In this document: positions 1 through 14,209 of the stretch, piece by piece
How positions within the stretch are numbered: the first letter of the stretch is position 1
How the letters are laid out: each line of letters begins with the position of its first letter
Assembly: GCF_021347895.1 (NCBI RefSeq)
Contig: NC_067126.1
Location: forward strand, 32,562,482 to 32,626,481
Reading direction: 5' to 3'
DNA: 64,000 bases
Source of the DNA: Acanthochromis polyacanthus
Taxonomy: Eukaryota > Chordata > Actinopteri > Pomacentridae
Notes under the pieces: model-generated
Told to the model about the DNA's origin: nothing
What the model saw: only the letters and a program-made list of their open reading frames with translations
The model's database searches: none
Program-made: the position numbers and the translations under genes

Positions 1-1090
1 AAGCATCCAGGCAGACAACAGCCTTCCTTTGTGGACGTGTCAAACCCAGTATAAGTGAATGGAACCCAAAAAGATGATCGCTTTCTCCGTCTAAATTCCT
101 CTGCTCATCTTCCTCCTTCCATCCTGGAATTCAAAGGCGCAGTTGGCCACTAAGAAGCTGTCGTCCTCCCTGCTGCAGTTAGAGGCGGGTGGACCTCCTC
201 TTTGATCTGTGTTTCCAGTGTCATTGCTGTCACTGATGAAGGACCAGCAGGCTTTGAGGCTGATACAGTATCACGATGGGATAAAGACTCTCCCTGACCA
301 ACTCTGTCCTCACTCACCCCACACAGACACTTTGAAGAATGACTAAACTGCCCACTTACTGACAAAAACTGGCATTGGGACAAAACACAAAACCTCAGAA
401 ATCCACCACATCTTTGGAGAGAGAGAAACTTTCCCATGTAAGGTCAAATAAATGTCAGGGATTTCCACAGAAACGCTCCTATTACAGACGCCCTAGGAAG
501 ACAGAGCTCTGTCAGGCACACAACAGGAGAGTTTCTGCCTGGCTGCCTCCTCGTGACTGGTTTGCACCAGTGTGGAGCGTATCACAGCTACAGAATGTGA
601 GTGTTTGTAGTAGCAGTTCCCCCTGGCTTGGATAATGATCCAGGGCTGTGCATGAATATGTTTCAAGGAAGCAGTTTCTCCTCTAGTTTTACACAAAAGG
701 GCAGCGAGCCGCTGAGGCAAACACTGTGAGAATTCCCTTCATACAGTTGAACTGTAATAAAGCGGCTTGTTCGCCTTTAAATCTGTGAAGTGTTTCGTGG
801 GGAAAGAGTGACACTGCCTGTGTTCCTATTAATGCTTAAGAATGCTGAAAGAATAAAAAACTTAAGCTCTACCAGCTTAGTGAAAGGGTTTACACGTCCA
901 CCACCAAATCCAAAATCTTCCCCAAACATGCTCCCACCCACCACTCCTCCCTCCTCCTCTGCTGTCTCTCTCCAGGCTGTTTTCATGCAGTGCACACAGG
1001 GCATCTCCCCACCAAGGACCAGCTGTTTCCATACGGTGATGGCACTGATGAGGGAGGCCACAAGGAGACTGGAGGGAAAAAGGCCATCAG

Positions 1091-1124
<34 letters not shown>
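1091..1124. repeat. (CT)n microsatellite
   Basis: A nearly pure CT dinucleotide run of about 34 bases followed by a short CA stretch. It explains the serine-leucine or arginine-glutamate repeats in the overlapping open frames. Confidence 0.95.
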
Positions 1125-1130
<6 letters not shown>

Positions 1131-2134
1131 TCATTACTTCCTCACAGACTGCAGGCAAACCAACCCCCTAAATGAATTATATGTCTTGTGTTTTCTGAAC
1201 AAATGTACTCTGCGGAGGCTCCAGAAACGAGACCGACGGACGAACCGAGCCGGATACAGTGAAAGGCTGACGAGTGTTTCCGTCTCACTGGCGCGCTCTC
1301 ATATCCAGCCTTATAAATCTGCTGTCAGGGTGAAAATGACCACGAGCCAAGCAGAGATGGGTAAGGCAGAGGCTGATTAAAGCCGAGCAGAGCTTGATTA
1401 AATGCAGCTGTTGCAGACTGGAGTTATGGTGCTGCCATTTGACACCGCCGCAGCCGGCACAATAAGAAGAGCACTTCTAATGATGCACAAGTCGCCAAGA
1501 CTGACAGCTGTCGTGTCGCAGGCACTCGGAGGACGCTTAGTGACACAGTCTTAACTCTCCCTGCAGTCCAATTGCAGCAACGTAATGATGAAACCTGGCA
1601 TAAGAGCAACTCGTCTTACACAACTGAGCTCTGGTTATCAGGCCTCATTAGTGGCCAAAGCATGGTCAGGCGATGTCATGTACGCTGAGCTGCCAGCTTA
1701 TTACACCCAGCTAAAGCTAATTCACAGCAAAATGCAAAAACGTTGCAACACATCCAACCTTTCAAGCGGTTGACAACAGGAAAAAACAGTATTGTGATAT
1801 CTTGTTTTTCTGTGATATACATTGCAACATGAAAAATGCAGGATTGTTCACTAGATTATTTTAATAACTATTTAGAAAGAGTCATTATGGAATGACTGGG
1901 CTGATTTTGTAGGGGCCTGCATCTGCACTGATATTTCTTATAAAGCTACAACAGACATTTGGAATCTTTCTCACATGGTGTAACTCTGCAAAGGCATCCA
2001 GAATAGTTGTTTTGCTTTGGATGGCTTTCAGACCTGACTTTGTGGTATTCATTTTAATTGATAAAACAATTACTGTGTTTATTCATGTGTTAGCGACAAT
2101 TCTCTGTAGCTCAAAAAACTCCACAAAACTCACA

Positions 2135-2672
2135 AGGGCTGTACAGTTATGACTGAAATGATAACTGGGATTATTTTGATCAATACTGTGATCATGATTA
2201 TTGAACATATTTTTACTGCACTTTCACATTTAAATAAACAGAAAAGCTGCTTTCTCATCCATGTTGTGTGACATTCCTGCTCATGCACAAATCTGCATCT
2301 AATTAAGAATCAATTTAATCTTCACTGGCTAAATATCAAACGTTTTGTACCCAAAATGTCTCATTTGCTAAACATCTGCTTATGGATAGTCATTACGATT
2401 CACCAATGTTCCCTAAACGCCTCACATGCGGACTGCAGTGGACGATGCTGAGCAAAGAGAAGCCTCTAGTCTCCACTGAAGTAAGTGACAAAAAAAACTA
2501 TATAAAAAAAAAGTGAAATATGAAAGGGTTTTACCTGAAACTGGGTGATATTATCTGCATGGACTGTTTTCTGTAAGTGGAGCGTTTTAAACATCAATAT
2601 CCCCGTCGATCATGTTCATTTAGTAGCAGAAAACTAACATCACGATTAATATTCTCTCAATTGTACAGCTCT
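2135..2672. mobile_element. hAT-like miniature DNA transposon, degraded
   Basis: The left end (AGGGCTGTACAGTTATGACT) and the inverted right end (AGAGCTGTACAATTGAGAGA read from the minus strand) are similar terminal repeats, and the interior (GATTATTTTGATCAATACTG) matches a teleost repeat family known to me as starting GGGCTGCACGATTATG. No transposase is encoded. A target-site duplication is not clear, so the ends are approximate. Confidence 0.55.
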
Positions 2673-5240
2673 ACAATTGACACAGTATTTTTAGTTGACA
2701 CCAAATCTTCCTTTTCAGTGTTTCTCTCCTGTTCCTCAGTCATATTGCTGTGCACATGTGGAGCCTGCATGTCAACAAACGATGTTATATAAGACAGACT
2801 TCTTGTGTAGATTAGTCATGGAAAATAAGAACTGCGCTAGTTCTCTTTTTGTATCAGGGAGCAAGAAAAGTTGGAGAATTCTGTGTTCCAGTTAATTTCC
2901 CTTACTTTATATTGAACTTCCTGCTATGGTACTATTTCTCAAATCACAGCATCGTTGCTGAAACAATATATTATGCAGCTCTATTTTTGTTTCAGAGAGG
3001 CGTTGATTCAGCTTCATGGTTAACTATACTGTGTTATACTGACAGGTGTTTCTAATATTCCCAACCCTTGTGGATATTAATGGGGTGGAAACAATAGTGG
3101 ATAAGATTAGAGAAAAATACAGTATGATGCAATGCAGTTCAAAGCACCACAAAGTCCAAAATAATTAATTCGTCTCTGAAACTGTTTCAACAGAAACTTT
3201 ACTGCTCATGAAAGCTTTGCAGGCTTGTTGCAGCACTTTTATCTAGATATACCGATCGATTTGACATTACTTGAGAAAAAGTATGGGAACTTTCAAGCAA
3301 AGACTCTGGACACTGAAACAATAAGCGCTTGTCAAACTTGTCATTTTAAATCTACAGGCATTACTCTGCTGCTACATAGGCCTCCACTCTTTTGATTTTG
3401 GAACCTGTCAACAGGGATTTGCTCTCATCCAGCCACATCAGCGTTACATTTAGCGCTAATGATAAGCGATAAGGGCTGGCTCAAAGTCGGTCTTATAATT
3501 CATCCCACAGGTCTTGGAGGGGGGTCGAGGCTCTGTGTAAGCCAGTCAATTCTGTCACACCAAAGTAGGAAAACCAATTCTTCATGGAGCTGGCTTTGTG
3601 CACAGATGCATGTCATTCTCACTCTGGGAAGGGCCGTCCCACAAAGTTGAAATAACACTGTATACTGACTGGAACCGAGGGGCTGAGCGCAAACAACATC
3701 AAGTATGTGGACAGAAGTGTATGCACTGATAATGTCATCCCCGACACATTTGCTCCACAGACCTTCTCCAGAGTAAACATTTTGATCTGTCCTAGCAGGA
3801 GAAGCTCAGCTGTCACAAATAGCTTTGTTCAAGTGTCCCAGTGAGCCGTGAAAGTGTGACAAGGATCCAGCGACAACAGCACCAGAACTCTAGAACTGGA
3901 GCAGCTAAATTGAATTCAGCCATCGTTCATTTTCTCATTTACATCCGTGCTTTTCCTACTCTGACTGGTCAGAATGTTATCTGGGGAAAAAGGCCCTTTG
4001 TGGGTTTGTATAACAGGATCAATGAGCGCACAATGTCTGGTCAGGGTGCTTTTAGTCCACTGTTAACACATCACAACTCGCACAATAGCACACTTTATTG
4101 AGAGCTAGCAATGGCAGCCAAATACGACTGCCAAATGTGGTCAAACACAATGCGACAGGTCCACTACGGCCAGATTAGAGGAGGCACAGTGGTGCTTTGA
4201 GATGCTCGCTAACACATTCAGGAGCAGATATAATTGGTAATTAGGTGGTTACAAAGCCTACATATACAGACGCTAAACACAAAACAGCTAAGCTCATTGG
4301 TTTTGCAAATAGTTGGTCATACGCTGAAAAATTCATTGATTTGATGCTTGATGCACAGAGAAATGAAAGGCCAAGGAAGCACCAAAAGCATCCTCTGGGA
4401 ACCATGACATCGTGTTTGTTGGAAATTTCAAGACAATCCTTTCATTAGTGGTGGAAATATTTGTAGTCTGAACCATGCAACATCCCTAAGAGGCATGCCA
4501 CTAGCATGGCTGACTCGCAATTTAAGTTAATTTAGGTCATCGATGCTGCAAAGGCCAAACATAATTTACTGTGTCAATTTGGCTCTACTGACCCATTCAT
4601 TTTTACTGATTATAAGCGCGCTCACAGCAAGACTGTCATTTTTTAATCTCCTCCTCATCTAGACGGCAAAATAAACTTATGCAAAGACTTGAAACATCTG
4701 TAGCGACACAGTTTCCACAAGAAACTGTGCACAAGCGGTGATACTGTCAAAGGCTGACGTTGGAGTGCAGCGATCACACAAAGGAGAAGCTGTAACTTCT
4801 TCCCCGACACACAGCTGACACAACACTCCGTGCATTCGATACCGCCCCTGCCCCAGCGGAAAGGTTACCGTCTTAAGGAAACATCATGCTCAGCAGCTGA
4901 CATTTCTTTCATCATCTGCAATGCCAAGAAAATGTCACCAATCTCCCCCTTTTATGACCTCTATCTATAAAAGCAGTTTACATAGGAGTATTCCAGGCTG
5001 CGATGATGCATCCTAGGAGTCAGGCCAGACGTGAAGGAGGACTCTGTCTGGCCTCATTAGGTCTGAACATAGGCCCACAGGATGCTACTACTGTTTACAT
5101 GTGTGTAAGAGCGTCGGTATGGCCGCATTGCTGCACTGACCTCCACATGCTCAAGCTGACAGAGGAAGGCTAAATAAAGATGACAGCGATGTCTGCACAC
5201 ATGTCCGCTCGGGTTTCCACCTCAGGGTAGACCAAATAGG

Positions 5241-5264
5241 CCCCCCCCCCCCCCCCCGCCCCCC
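5241..5264. repeat. poly-C tract
   Basis: Seventeen C residues, one G and six more C. It may be a sequencing or assembly weak point. Confidence 0.95.
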
Positions 5265-7726
5265 TTGTTAGTAAGCTCCTGTCAGCAAAAAAAGAAAAAA
5301 GAAAAAAAAATCCATAAAGGTCAGGTGTAAAGTAGCTTTGTGTTCCCTCAGCTGGTCCCCTCCAGGAGCTGTTGGTATGGTCCACTTCATCTGCAATAAG
5401 CCAGGCCGGGCGGTGCTCACCAAACTTCTCCTGGGGATGTGAGGAGGTATGGGGGTTGGTGCTATGGGTGGTAAGCAGGCTGCCAGTGCCTTTAGGCTCC
5501 AGATAGACAGAAAGAACAAAGGGAATCCTGTCTGGCTGAATATTTTGGTTGTGGCGCACTGGAGGAGTCGATGCTGGCATGAAAGCAAAGGGGGGACTCA
5601 GTCATTACTGGACGGGGATTTAACAGTCTTTTTTTGTTTTTCCCCTCTTTTCTTGTGTCTCGGGCCATTCAGTGGCTCCTGCTGCTTCGGTTATACCTTG
5701 ACACATAATGGAGCAGCCATCTCCCTGCAGGAGGTTTTCAGCTGTGACATTCAGGCAACATCACAGGAAGCTGATTGAGGTCATAGATGAAAGAAGCAGT
5801 GAGATTTAAAGAAGAGAATAAGCAAAAAGAGAAACGGGTAAAGGGCATTTCTGGGAATCAAACCATCTGCATCTGGTAAGATAGCAAACAGGCTTAGCAC
5901 AGTGTAAAAGCGCTGATTTTCGAACTGATACCAAACCAAAATATATTGACTAGCTTACTTTTGGAGACTGAAAACTGACTTCAGAAGACGGACCCTCACT
6001 AGTCACAACTTCGACTTCACACACGTAGCAGTGGAAAAACCCCCAGAAACGATTTTGGATACTTTTAAGTGAACCGTGGCTCTTCTGATAAGGCGGCTCA
6101 GGGCAGGGCTGAGATTAGAGAGCTGTTTACAGTAGCAGGCAGATGCATTCCCACACTGAATCCTCCTTGTGCCGCTATTGGAAACATATGTGAAGATTCC
6201 ACTGACTGCCTGTCTCACGCTCCCGTGGGTTCTGTCGCAATAGAGCAAGAACGCGGTTATTTAAAGTGTTTTACAGGAATCTTTGCATGCATTGCGGTGC
6301 ATGTGTGTGTGTGTGCATTGAGCAGGTATATGCACTGTAACGGAAGGGTAGGACAGAGAGGTCAGCAGCAGCTAAAGCTCATTGAGATTCAGGTCAGGTG
6401 CCGCAGAGGTTCCCAGGGTGACTCGACTACAGCGGGAAGCTGACAAAGAGAGACGACAGGAGAGAGACACGCCTACTGATAATCCTGTCAAATTACCTGC
6501 ATACTCTCAGAGCACATACAGATGTGTGACTATGCATATGTTTGCAGCAGAGGGTCCTCACAGTTTTAATGTTATGACTAAACAAAACCCTTATCTCGGC
6601 TTCAGTGACAGAGCATCTAAACAGGTATTAATAAAATGATTTCAGCGTTAAGACACATCCTGCTTTCCCTTCCTTTTGAGGAATATCAACAAGAATGAAA
6701 GGAAAAGTGATGATTGGGCTGACACAGCTGTCAGAGTCGCTCTGTCACAGTAGGCCAAGCTCAAGGCCCTGAGAGGACAACCATGAAAATAATGTCCCCC
6801 AGATTCAATAGAGGTTGAGGCTGAGATGGAGGTCGGAACTCTCAAGAAGGACCACCTCCTCCTCTTCTTCCTCCTGTCTTGGATGCCCCCCCCCCCTCCC
6901 TCCTATTATGCTGCCTCCCAAGAGTCGTGGCTGCTAGAAACATATTGATTTTGCATAAAGAATAATTAAGTGTCCTGTTGTGACCACTGTGCTGCTGAAT
7001 ATCTAACAGCGTAGGGCTCGGTGCATGTGTGCAAAGACCTCCCACTGTTAGTCAGAGCACCATAAATCAGAAGACGGATCTCACAGTTGTGGGTGTGCAT
7101 CATTAGCGGAGACGATAAACAAGCGGCAGCGCAGATTCAACCCAACACGCCAACAGGCTTTGCTGTGTTTGCATGTACAAAGCTGTGGCACTGTGTTAAA
7201 CACACACTGGTGCAGCGCGACATGAAACGCTGTCATGGCTCAGCCTAATGCAGAGCATCATTAAAATAAGCAGAGGGCGAGTGCAGGTTTTAAGGCAGCT
7301 GGAATTACCAAAAAGATTGGCCTCCTTTTTTTTTCTTCATCTGACTAAATCTCTTTCAGAGTGCTTCAAATTCTGGAGCCATGCTGGTTATTCTCCTCCA
7401 CCACCTCTTCCCGGAGCCGAGGATTACTGTCAGTCAGAGGGAGGATGCGTCACTTCACATTTAGGCAGAAACTCCACATTTAGCTTAGCTAGATAAAGGC
7501 AGACAGAGGAGCTGCATAATGCATTTTAACCTGCTGTTACCAAATTACCATCTGAAATATTCAAGAAATGTAGAAGATTTCTGCTGGAAAATAACATTCA
7601 CAAGTAAAGACATAGTAAATACAAGTTATTCCGTTTGCATGTTTTTTTTTTTGGCATCTTTAGATCTAAATTCACCAAATTTTACATGATGCATGGCATG
7701 TGCAAATTTTGCTAATTTAATTACAT

Positions 7727-8003
7727 TAGAGCTGCAATGGTGAGTGATTCAACAGAAAGATTTTCATGCATCTATGTTCATGATTATAGCTATTTTGCAA
7801 GCAAATTTTTTTTTTTTTTTTAAATATTAACTGCTTTTTTAGGTCACGTATTAAATCACATATCTGGGTTTGGACAAACTAAACAAGCTATTTGAAGACA
7901 TTGCTTTGCAGTTCATTATAATGCACATTTTCACTATCTTTACTCAATTAATTGAGAAGGTAATAGTCAATACAAATGAGAATAACAGTAAGATGCAGCC
8001 TTA
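7727..8003 (+). mobile_element. hAT-like MITE of the GGGCTGCAACTAACGATTATT family
   Basis: Begins TAGAGCTGCAATG and ends AGTAAGATGCAGCCTTA, a diverged inverted pair, with interior landmarks (GGGTTTGGACAAACTAAACA, CAAGCTATTTGAAGACATTG) characteristic of a very common teleost non-autonomous element. Three more copies in this window share the same landmarks. Confidence 0.65.
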
Positions 8004-9957
8004 AAATGTCATTCCAAAAGGAAAAAGCAATCAGCTGCGAGTCCAATTTTCATTCATGTGTCACTTTTGTGCAAAGGCAATTATCACCACCTGCAGAATA
8101 AAGAGACATCAAGTTCTCCCATGTAGCTGTGAATACAGTAGAGCTCTGTAAGTGTGCGCAGGCAATCAATAGGTTAATTAGGAGATTAATTAGGTGTAAC
8201 TGTGAGAGACAACTCCCACAAGGTCAGGCCAAGAAAAGAGACAATTCTTTCATATATAATCCCAATACAAAAACGTGTCAAAGAGGTAATTCTCAATGAT
8301 TTGGCTCCAGACATGCCTGGCTTGACCTTAACGTCAGACGGGCTTGTTATAGAAATCACTAGAGAGTCAAGTAAAAGAGATTATCAGGTGAAATGTCTAG
8401 TTTCAGGTAACATCAGTTATGGTGGTGTACCAGGCTGAAGTTAAACGTGATTCTTTTAAAGACCAGCGGCGTTTCCAGGGTTCAAACTCAGCAAATGCAT
8501 CACAAGAGTGACGGACTAAATTAACCTTAAACAGCCTGAGGTATCAGAGTGTGAGGCACAGAACCAACAAAAAAAGAGGAAAACAGAAAGTCCATAATGG
8601 CACCGAGCCCTCATCAGTGCTCTGCATAAATAACCGGAAAAACTGCAACCCCTAAAAAAAGCCACGTCCAATCCACAATCTGTCACAGTCTGCCAAGGCC
8701 GAGCAGGAACCAAAGCAGGGCGACCGTCCAGCTTCATGCACCTATTCCCAGGAAACTCAGCCAGTACACACCGGGATCATTTGCATATCGCCTGAGCAGA
8801 ATCTTGCACTCAGATCTAAATTTCAAAAGAGTTGTGGAACAGTTACATGTATATATGTATGCATATGTACATATATTTACTCGCTAAGATTAGTATCAGC
8901 GTCGGCCACAAAAATAGAGCATCTGCAGTTGAACATATTGGATGCATGTTTCTAAACCAACTGTTTCAATATTTTTGCTCCCTAATTTAAGCATGAGCAC
9001 TGCTGGGACTATAAGACAATAGTACAAATCTCAAATTAATATCATAGTGTGGTAAGAGGCAGGACAACAGCTGTTGATTTAGTAATCCGGGCATTGGCTC
9101 AGACACATCGGAGGCTGGCTAGGTATACTTTAACATGGCTGAAACCCGCACAAATTTATCAGATGCAAAACAGATGGGACACGTTTATGAGAGAGAGAAA
9201 AAATTAATATCCAAGGTATGGTAATTTACCATAAGTAAGTGTGCCACTCTGCCTGCATAAACAGCAGCTCGCTAAAAGTGGAGCAGACACACTGATCTAC
9301 ATAATCGCTGTGATGTCTGCGTATGTGCTGCGCGTGTTGGAGAGCTCAAGAAAAACGGAGCAAAGCAATAATATGGGATATCATTAAAACACTGTGCATA
9401 ACCATTATCAGAAGCATAATTAATATGTAGCTCCAGGTTTGGAAAAATTCACAGCCAAAGGCATTAATATTCATAACACATATAAATGCAATGGTTGCAA
9501 TAGTGTAAGACTTAAAGAGCAAAGAGGTTGGATAGAAAGAAAAAGACTGCCAAGTGAAATTCAATTTTATGTTCAAGCAGAGCTCTGATTCTACAGATAC
9601 GTGTCATGTGACAGGATACTGATTACAACTAAAGAGCTATTCATAGAATATCTCTGGTTGTATTAGACCATTGTGGGACAATGCTGCAGATTACCTCAAG
9701 CAGTTTCTGGGCATTTTCCTCTACCTCTACGGAAACTGTAAGGCTGAAAGTAGAGAGAATTCAGAAAATATAGCTGTGCAGTCTAATACAGTGACACAAG
9801 AATGTCAAAAGGAAATAAAGTTCAGTTTAATTTCCGTAATAATTTATCTTACAAAAAATAGAGGGAAAAATTTAAATAAACACATACAATATTGTATAAG
9901 TACAAGAGTTAAAAAACTGGAAAAAAGGGTGACTCTACATACTATGATATGTAAATA

Positions 9958-10230
9958 GAGGCAATTCACTGCTTGTACTTGTCTCCTATCTGCTCTGTGC
10001 TAGCAAAGCCTGTAGTTCATCTTAGTACAGATGAAAAGTGCCTGAATTTTTGTCAGATTTTTGGTCACAGATGAGTCACTAACAACTTCATTGTTGCATC
10101 AAGGAGCACATATTGGTAGTTTTTAACAGTCCAGTTAGTGTACATTTATTTTTGGCAATTAGTTTTTGCGTAACAGATACAATAAAGTGACTTTGATGAA
10201 ATGTTATAATTTTAAGATTAGATTTGGTGA
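9958..10230. repeat. dispersed repeat, unknown family, copy 1
   Basis: The segment around TCTGCTCTGTG, AGCCTGTAGTTCATC and GAAAAGTGCCTGAATTTTTG reappears in diverged form at about 54655-54960, with further similarity on both sides (AATTCACTGCTTG against ATTTCACTACTTA; AGATTTGGTGAAGTTTGGATG against AGATTTGTTGGATGTG). No coding or terminal repeats recognised, so class unknown. Confidence 0.5.
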
Positions 10231-13200
10231 AGTTTGGATGGAATGGCACATCACAAAGGAGTAGGTTAAGGACTGCTGGAAAGTTTGAAATCCAAAGATG
10301 TTTTTACAATTTCTTGCTCCAATAAATGGCGTGATTTTTGTTGAATTTTAAAAGATAATATGCTTTTCAAACCCACTGGCAGCGGTTTAATGCGTCATAG
10401 TTTTGTAGAATATTTATGAGGTAACATAACTTTATTTTTCAGGTTTTAATTAAATTAGATTATGCAAAAAGACATTCTTGTCTGGTTATGTTACCCCTAA
10501 ACAAATCTATTTTCCTCAAACTGATGAATCAAGTAGGTGCAATACAGATTCAAAACAATCACTCATGTACTGCAGGATTAAATGTGTAGTATAAAGAAAG
10601 CTGCTGTGCAGGAGAAAAGCCTTTTTCTGACAGACAACATCACTCTGCTCGTGATTCCTCACTGTAGGAGCTAACTGCTGCCTGCAGTGTGACATCAACA
10701 CACTCCGAATCAAAGGGTGAGAGAGCAGCTTTCTGCCTCACCACCTCCATTCAGACCACCACAGATTTCTTTGGAGTGGGCCACACTGTGAAGAAGATGA
10801 GAGTTGGGAGTCTGTGCAGAGTTTAAGAGATTCTTTCCACTGTTGAAGCAGGCAGGTCTCTGAGGAGTTTGTTGCTACAGTCCTGCTGCTTGCTCCCTCC
10901 TTTACCCATAATCTCCACCAGTAATAAATAATGACAGCTGCACATGCTGCTTTCCTTGTGAGGCCAATCAATTGGCCTTCTTGAGATTAGCCTTAAACTA
11001 CTTAGCTCGCCAGCAAATCCGACGGCCCTCTGCCCTGTGATGCAGTCAGGCAACTGCATTGATAATAGCTGCGGTAACCTGACACTCACGGTTTTTGTCT
11101 AAATGAGGCTGAATTTCTGCACACACAAAGAAAAACCTGCCATCAGATATGCAATAAAGAAAAGAGCTTCAGTGGATGCACTTCTCAGCTTGATCCAACA
11201 AATGTCTAAACCTTGTCCATTCCACTGACAAACAGTCAAAATTTACAGCTTAAAAGCAACTCTATCAACCAAACATAGAATGATAGCCTTCATGGTAAAC
11301 ATGCTCTAGTACGTAACTACAAAAACAGTCACTCCAAGAGATGCCAACAAGATCAATAAGTCAAAGATCACATTTTAATATATACACAGTGAACCTTTCA
11401 TTAGCCCTTTGTCAGTCATGTGGGATTTCCCTGTCAGAATATAGATGACCTTAGAATACAGCGATGGAGAGAAAAGAGCCTCAGACCAAGCCTGCTCTTC
11501 CTGTAGATGAGGATTAAGGTCAATACTCAAGAAATCACTCTGTTTGAGGGAGCACTGATGATGTCGCTGGTATAACAAATGTACACTAACATGTCTATTG
11601 AATTCAAACATGTGGTCATTAGATGTAAATAAAACAATAGTCTGGCTCGATAGGACAGCAACAGATTGTCAGATAGACACACTGCCATCTCATTGAAGCT
11701 CTAATCAAGCCAGATTTATATTTTTATGCTTTTTGAAGGCGATCCTGAGGGGGACATAAACCAAATTTGATTTTTTAGACATTACAACCAAAGCTACGAA
11801 GGTCACTGTGCTGCTCGAAGCAATGTCAGAGCATCTCTGAAATCATAAAAATAAATAACTCTGGACCAGAAATGTCTGCACAAACTCTGACTCTGCTGGA
11901 AAGTCAGCAGGATCCATCGAAGCCACAAACGTCTGTATCAATCCATCCAACACACTGCCAAAACACTACAATCAATAGAAGCACTGGGGTGGAAATTCTT
12001 CTTTTAGGTTTGAGAGCTGCTACCTCTGAAGAATTAAAGACTCGGTGTGATGAATTAAATCTATTTTAATTCAGGCGGCACAGAGAGAAGGACACGGTAT
12101 CATTGTTGGTTGGTTGTTCTCTGGGGAGGACCTTCACAGCGCCGCCTTTAAATCCTGTCAGAAGCAGACCGGAGGAATTCAGCAGCTGCTAAATTAGCTA
12201 CACTCACTGCTGGTGGGATATAAAAAATGTTTCACTGCATGTGTTGCTGCAGCGTTCGGGGTCGATTGACTGAGATGGAAGAACTGACAACGCATGTGTG
12301 AACAGCTACGTTTGATCCGATGGTAAGCTCGGCGATACGTGATGTGAATTGGATTCAGAATAATCTCTGGACAGTCTGGTTGTTATGACACATGGCATTC
12401 ACTGCTGTATCACTTTAATGTGGCACAGTCTAAACCTCCAGACCTCTGTTTGAACCGCCCTGCAGCGAGAGCTTTACCACTCGATCTCCTCATTGTGACA
12501 AACCTTTCCTGAGGTAAAATGTCACATTTAAGGTTGTCTGTAGTGAAAACTAAAGGCACAAACCGGCAAACAAGTGCAAGAACACACACAGGACTTGGTG
12601 AAGGCAGCTGTTGCTGTGTGTCTGCAGGGCACCGGGTCCAAGAGGAATTTAAGCACTGGGTCTACAGAATACCAATGCCTCTCTACTGGAAAACAGAGCA
12701 TGACCCGTAACCATGGCAAGAAACAGCAATTCCTATAATCTGAGAAAAAAAACTAACACAGGAGTCATCTGGAGCAGAGGGGAAGCATGTGGTTAAGGTT
12801 AAATAGCAAGTAATTATCTTCACATAAAATGATGAGACTTTAACCACTCCATGGTGTAATGTGCGCTCTACTTTTAGAGGCACGGTTTAGGTCTGTATCT
12901 GCATGTGACAATATTGTAATTACCGTGACCATAACCAGGGTTTTTTGGAAGTCAAAATACATGGGGTGCAAACGCCACACCCTGTTCAGGGCTTTTCATG
13001 CACACCCAAAACCATCTCTATGTGATGGACGGTTAGTGCTATTACTACACACAGGCCGTCTGCCTCTGTAAATGGGCACATTGGACTCATGGTTTAGAGT
13101 GCTGGGGTTTAAGGGTTCTCAGAGAGCGAAACAAGCCACTCTGACTAATTTAACAATTCATAAACAATAGATGAGAGGCTCACACGAGTGTTTCTGTGAG

Positions 13201-14209
13201 TAAGAGGTTTAAAAAAAACACGAGCTCGCTTAGGTGTGCGGTTTAAATGCAGGCCTGGGGTTTGTCTCACTGAGCAAGGTTAGCAAGGCAACCGAGGATT
13301 GCAGTCTCGCAATGCCGGCTCACTTCTTTAAACTGGGGAAGATCTCCATGGTAACCTGGCATATGCAGCGTGGCTACCCTTGCTCTGGGGGAAGGCTCAA
13401 AAATGTGTTAAGTGTCCGTCTGCTATCCAGCCACCTCTGTGAAATTATTCTTCTAGGAACCCAACTGGGATGCAAATGCTGGATTCTCTACCCATGGAAG
13501 TGGGTTCCAACCCCTGGGATGTGGACAGACATGTGGACGTGGAGCATTTGCCACCAGTCTGCGAGAAAATAATAATCACTTTTGGATATTACAGGCTAAT
13601 TTGGCAGTTTGTCCTCCAGCAACCAATTTTTGCAAGACACCATGTGGAGTTTTTGACCAATAGTGACACTACTGAACAACTCATTTCTGTTTGCATCATG
13701 AACATGACACATAGGGGAATGCAGCGATACACAATCCTGCGGGTGGTCTGACCCTATTCTGCTCATCAGCGGTTGCTGGTGAAAACACGACGACAATCAC
13801 AGCTCTCAGCAGACAAAGCCTGAATACCTAAACCATAAAAATACCGAAAAATCTGCAAATGTTTCACAAGGATTGACATGCATTCAACATGTCTGTTAGA
13901 CCTTAAGGATACACAAGAGTGAATGTAAATGTAATTTTTGTTTATGAGAAAACTCAGCAGAAACCTGTTAAGCATGAGCCACTTTAAATATTCTGTCTTA
14001 ATTGCTTGATGAACCATTCTGCAGGAAAATTAGAATGTTTTTATTGCTTAAATGAAATGGAGAGCAGTTACCTTGAGACACAGAACAATACTAATACGTG
14101 TTTTGCTCCTTTAAGCAAACAAACCAGCAGTTCTGCACAGTCATTTGACCACTTTAAATGCAAGTTTAGTATCATTCTGCATTAGAATCGGAATTAATAA
14201 TTTCCACAC

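Noticed and set aside
790..1380. 196-residue open frame, the longest in the window
   Set aside because: It runs through the CT microsatellite, has serine-leucine repeats, no domain, no splice context and does not start in a convincing context.
3140..3180. Minus-strand codons reading NYFGL, suggestive of the FERM DYFGLEF motif
   Set aside because: Flanking residues do not match FARP proteins and no splice sites frame them.
4230..4270. Minus-strand codons reading CNHL, suggestive of the next farp1 FERM exon
   Set aside because: The residues before and after do not match the family and no acceptor/donor pair frames them.
5170..5588. Two overlapping minus-strand frames of 106 and 136 residues
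   Set aside because: They translate the poly-C and poly-A/T tracts and have no recognisable protein features.
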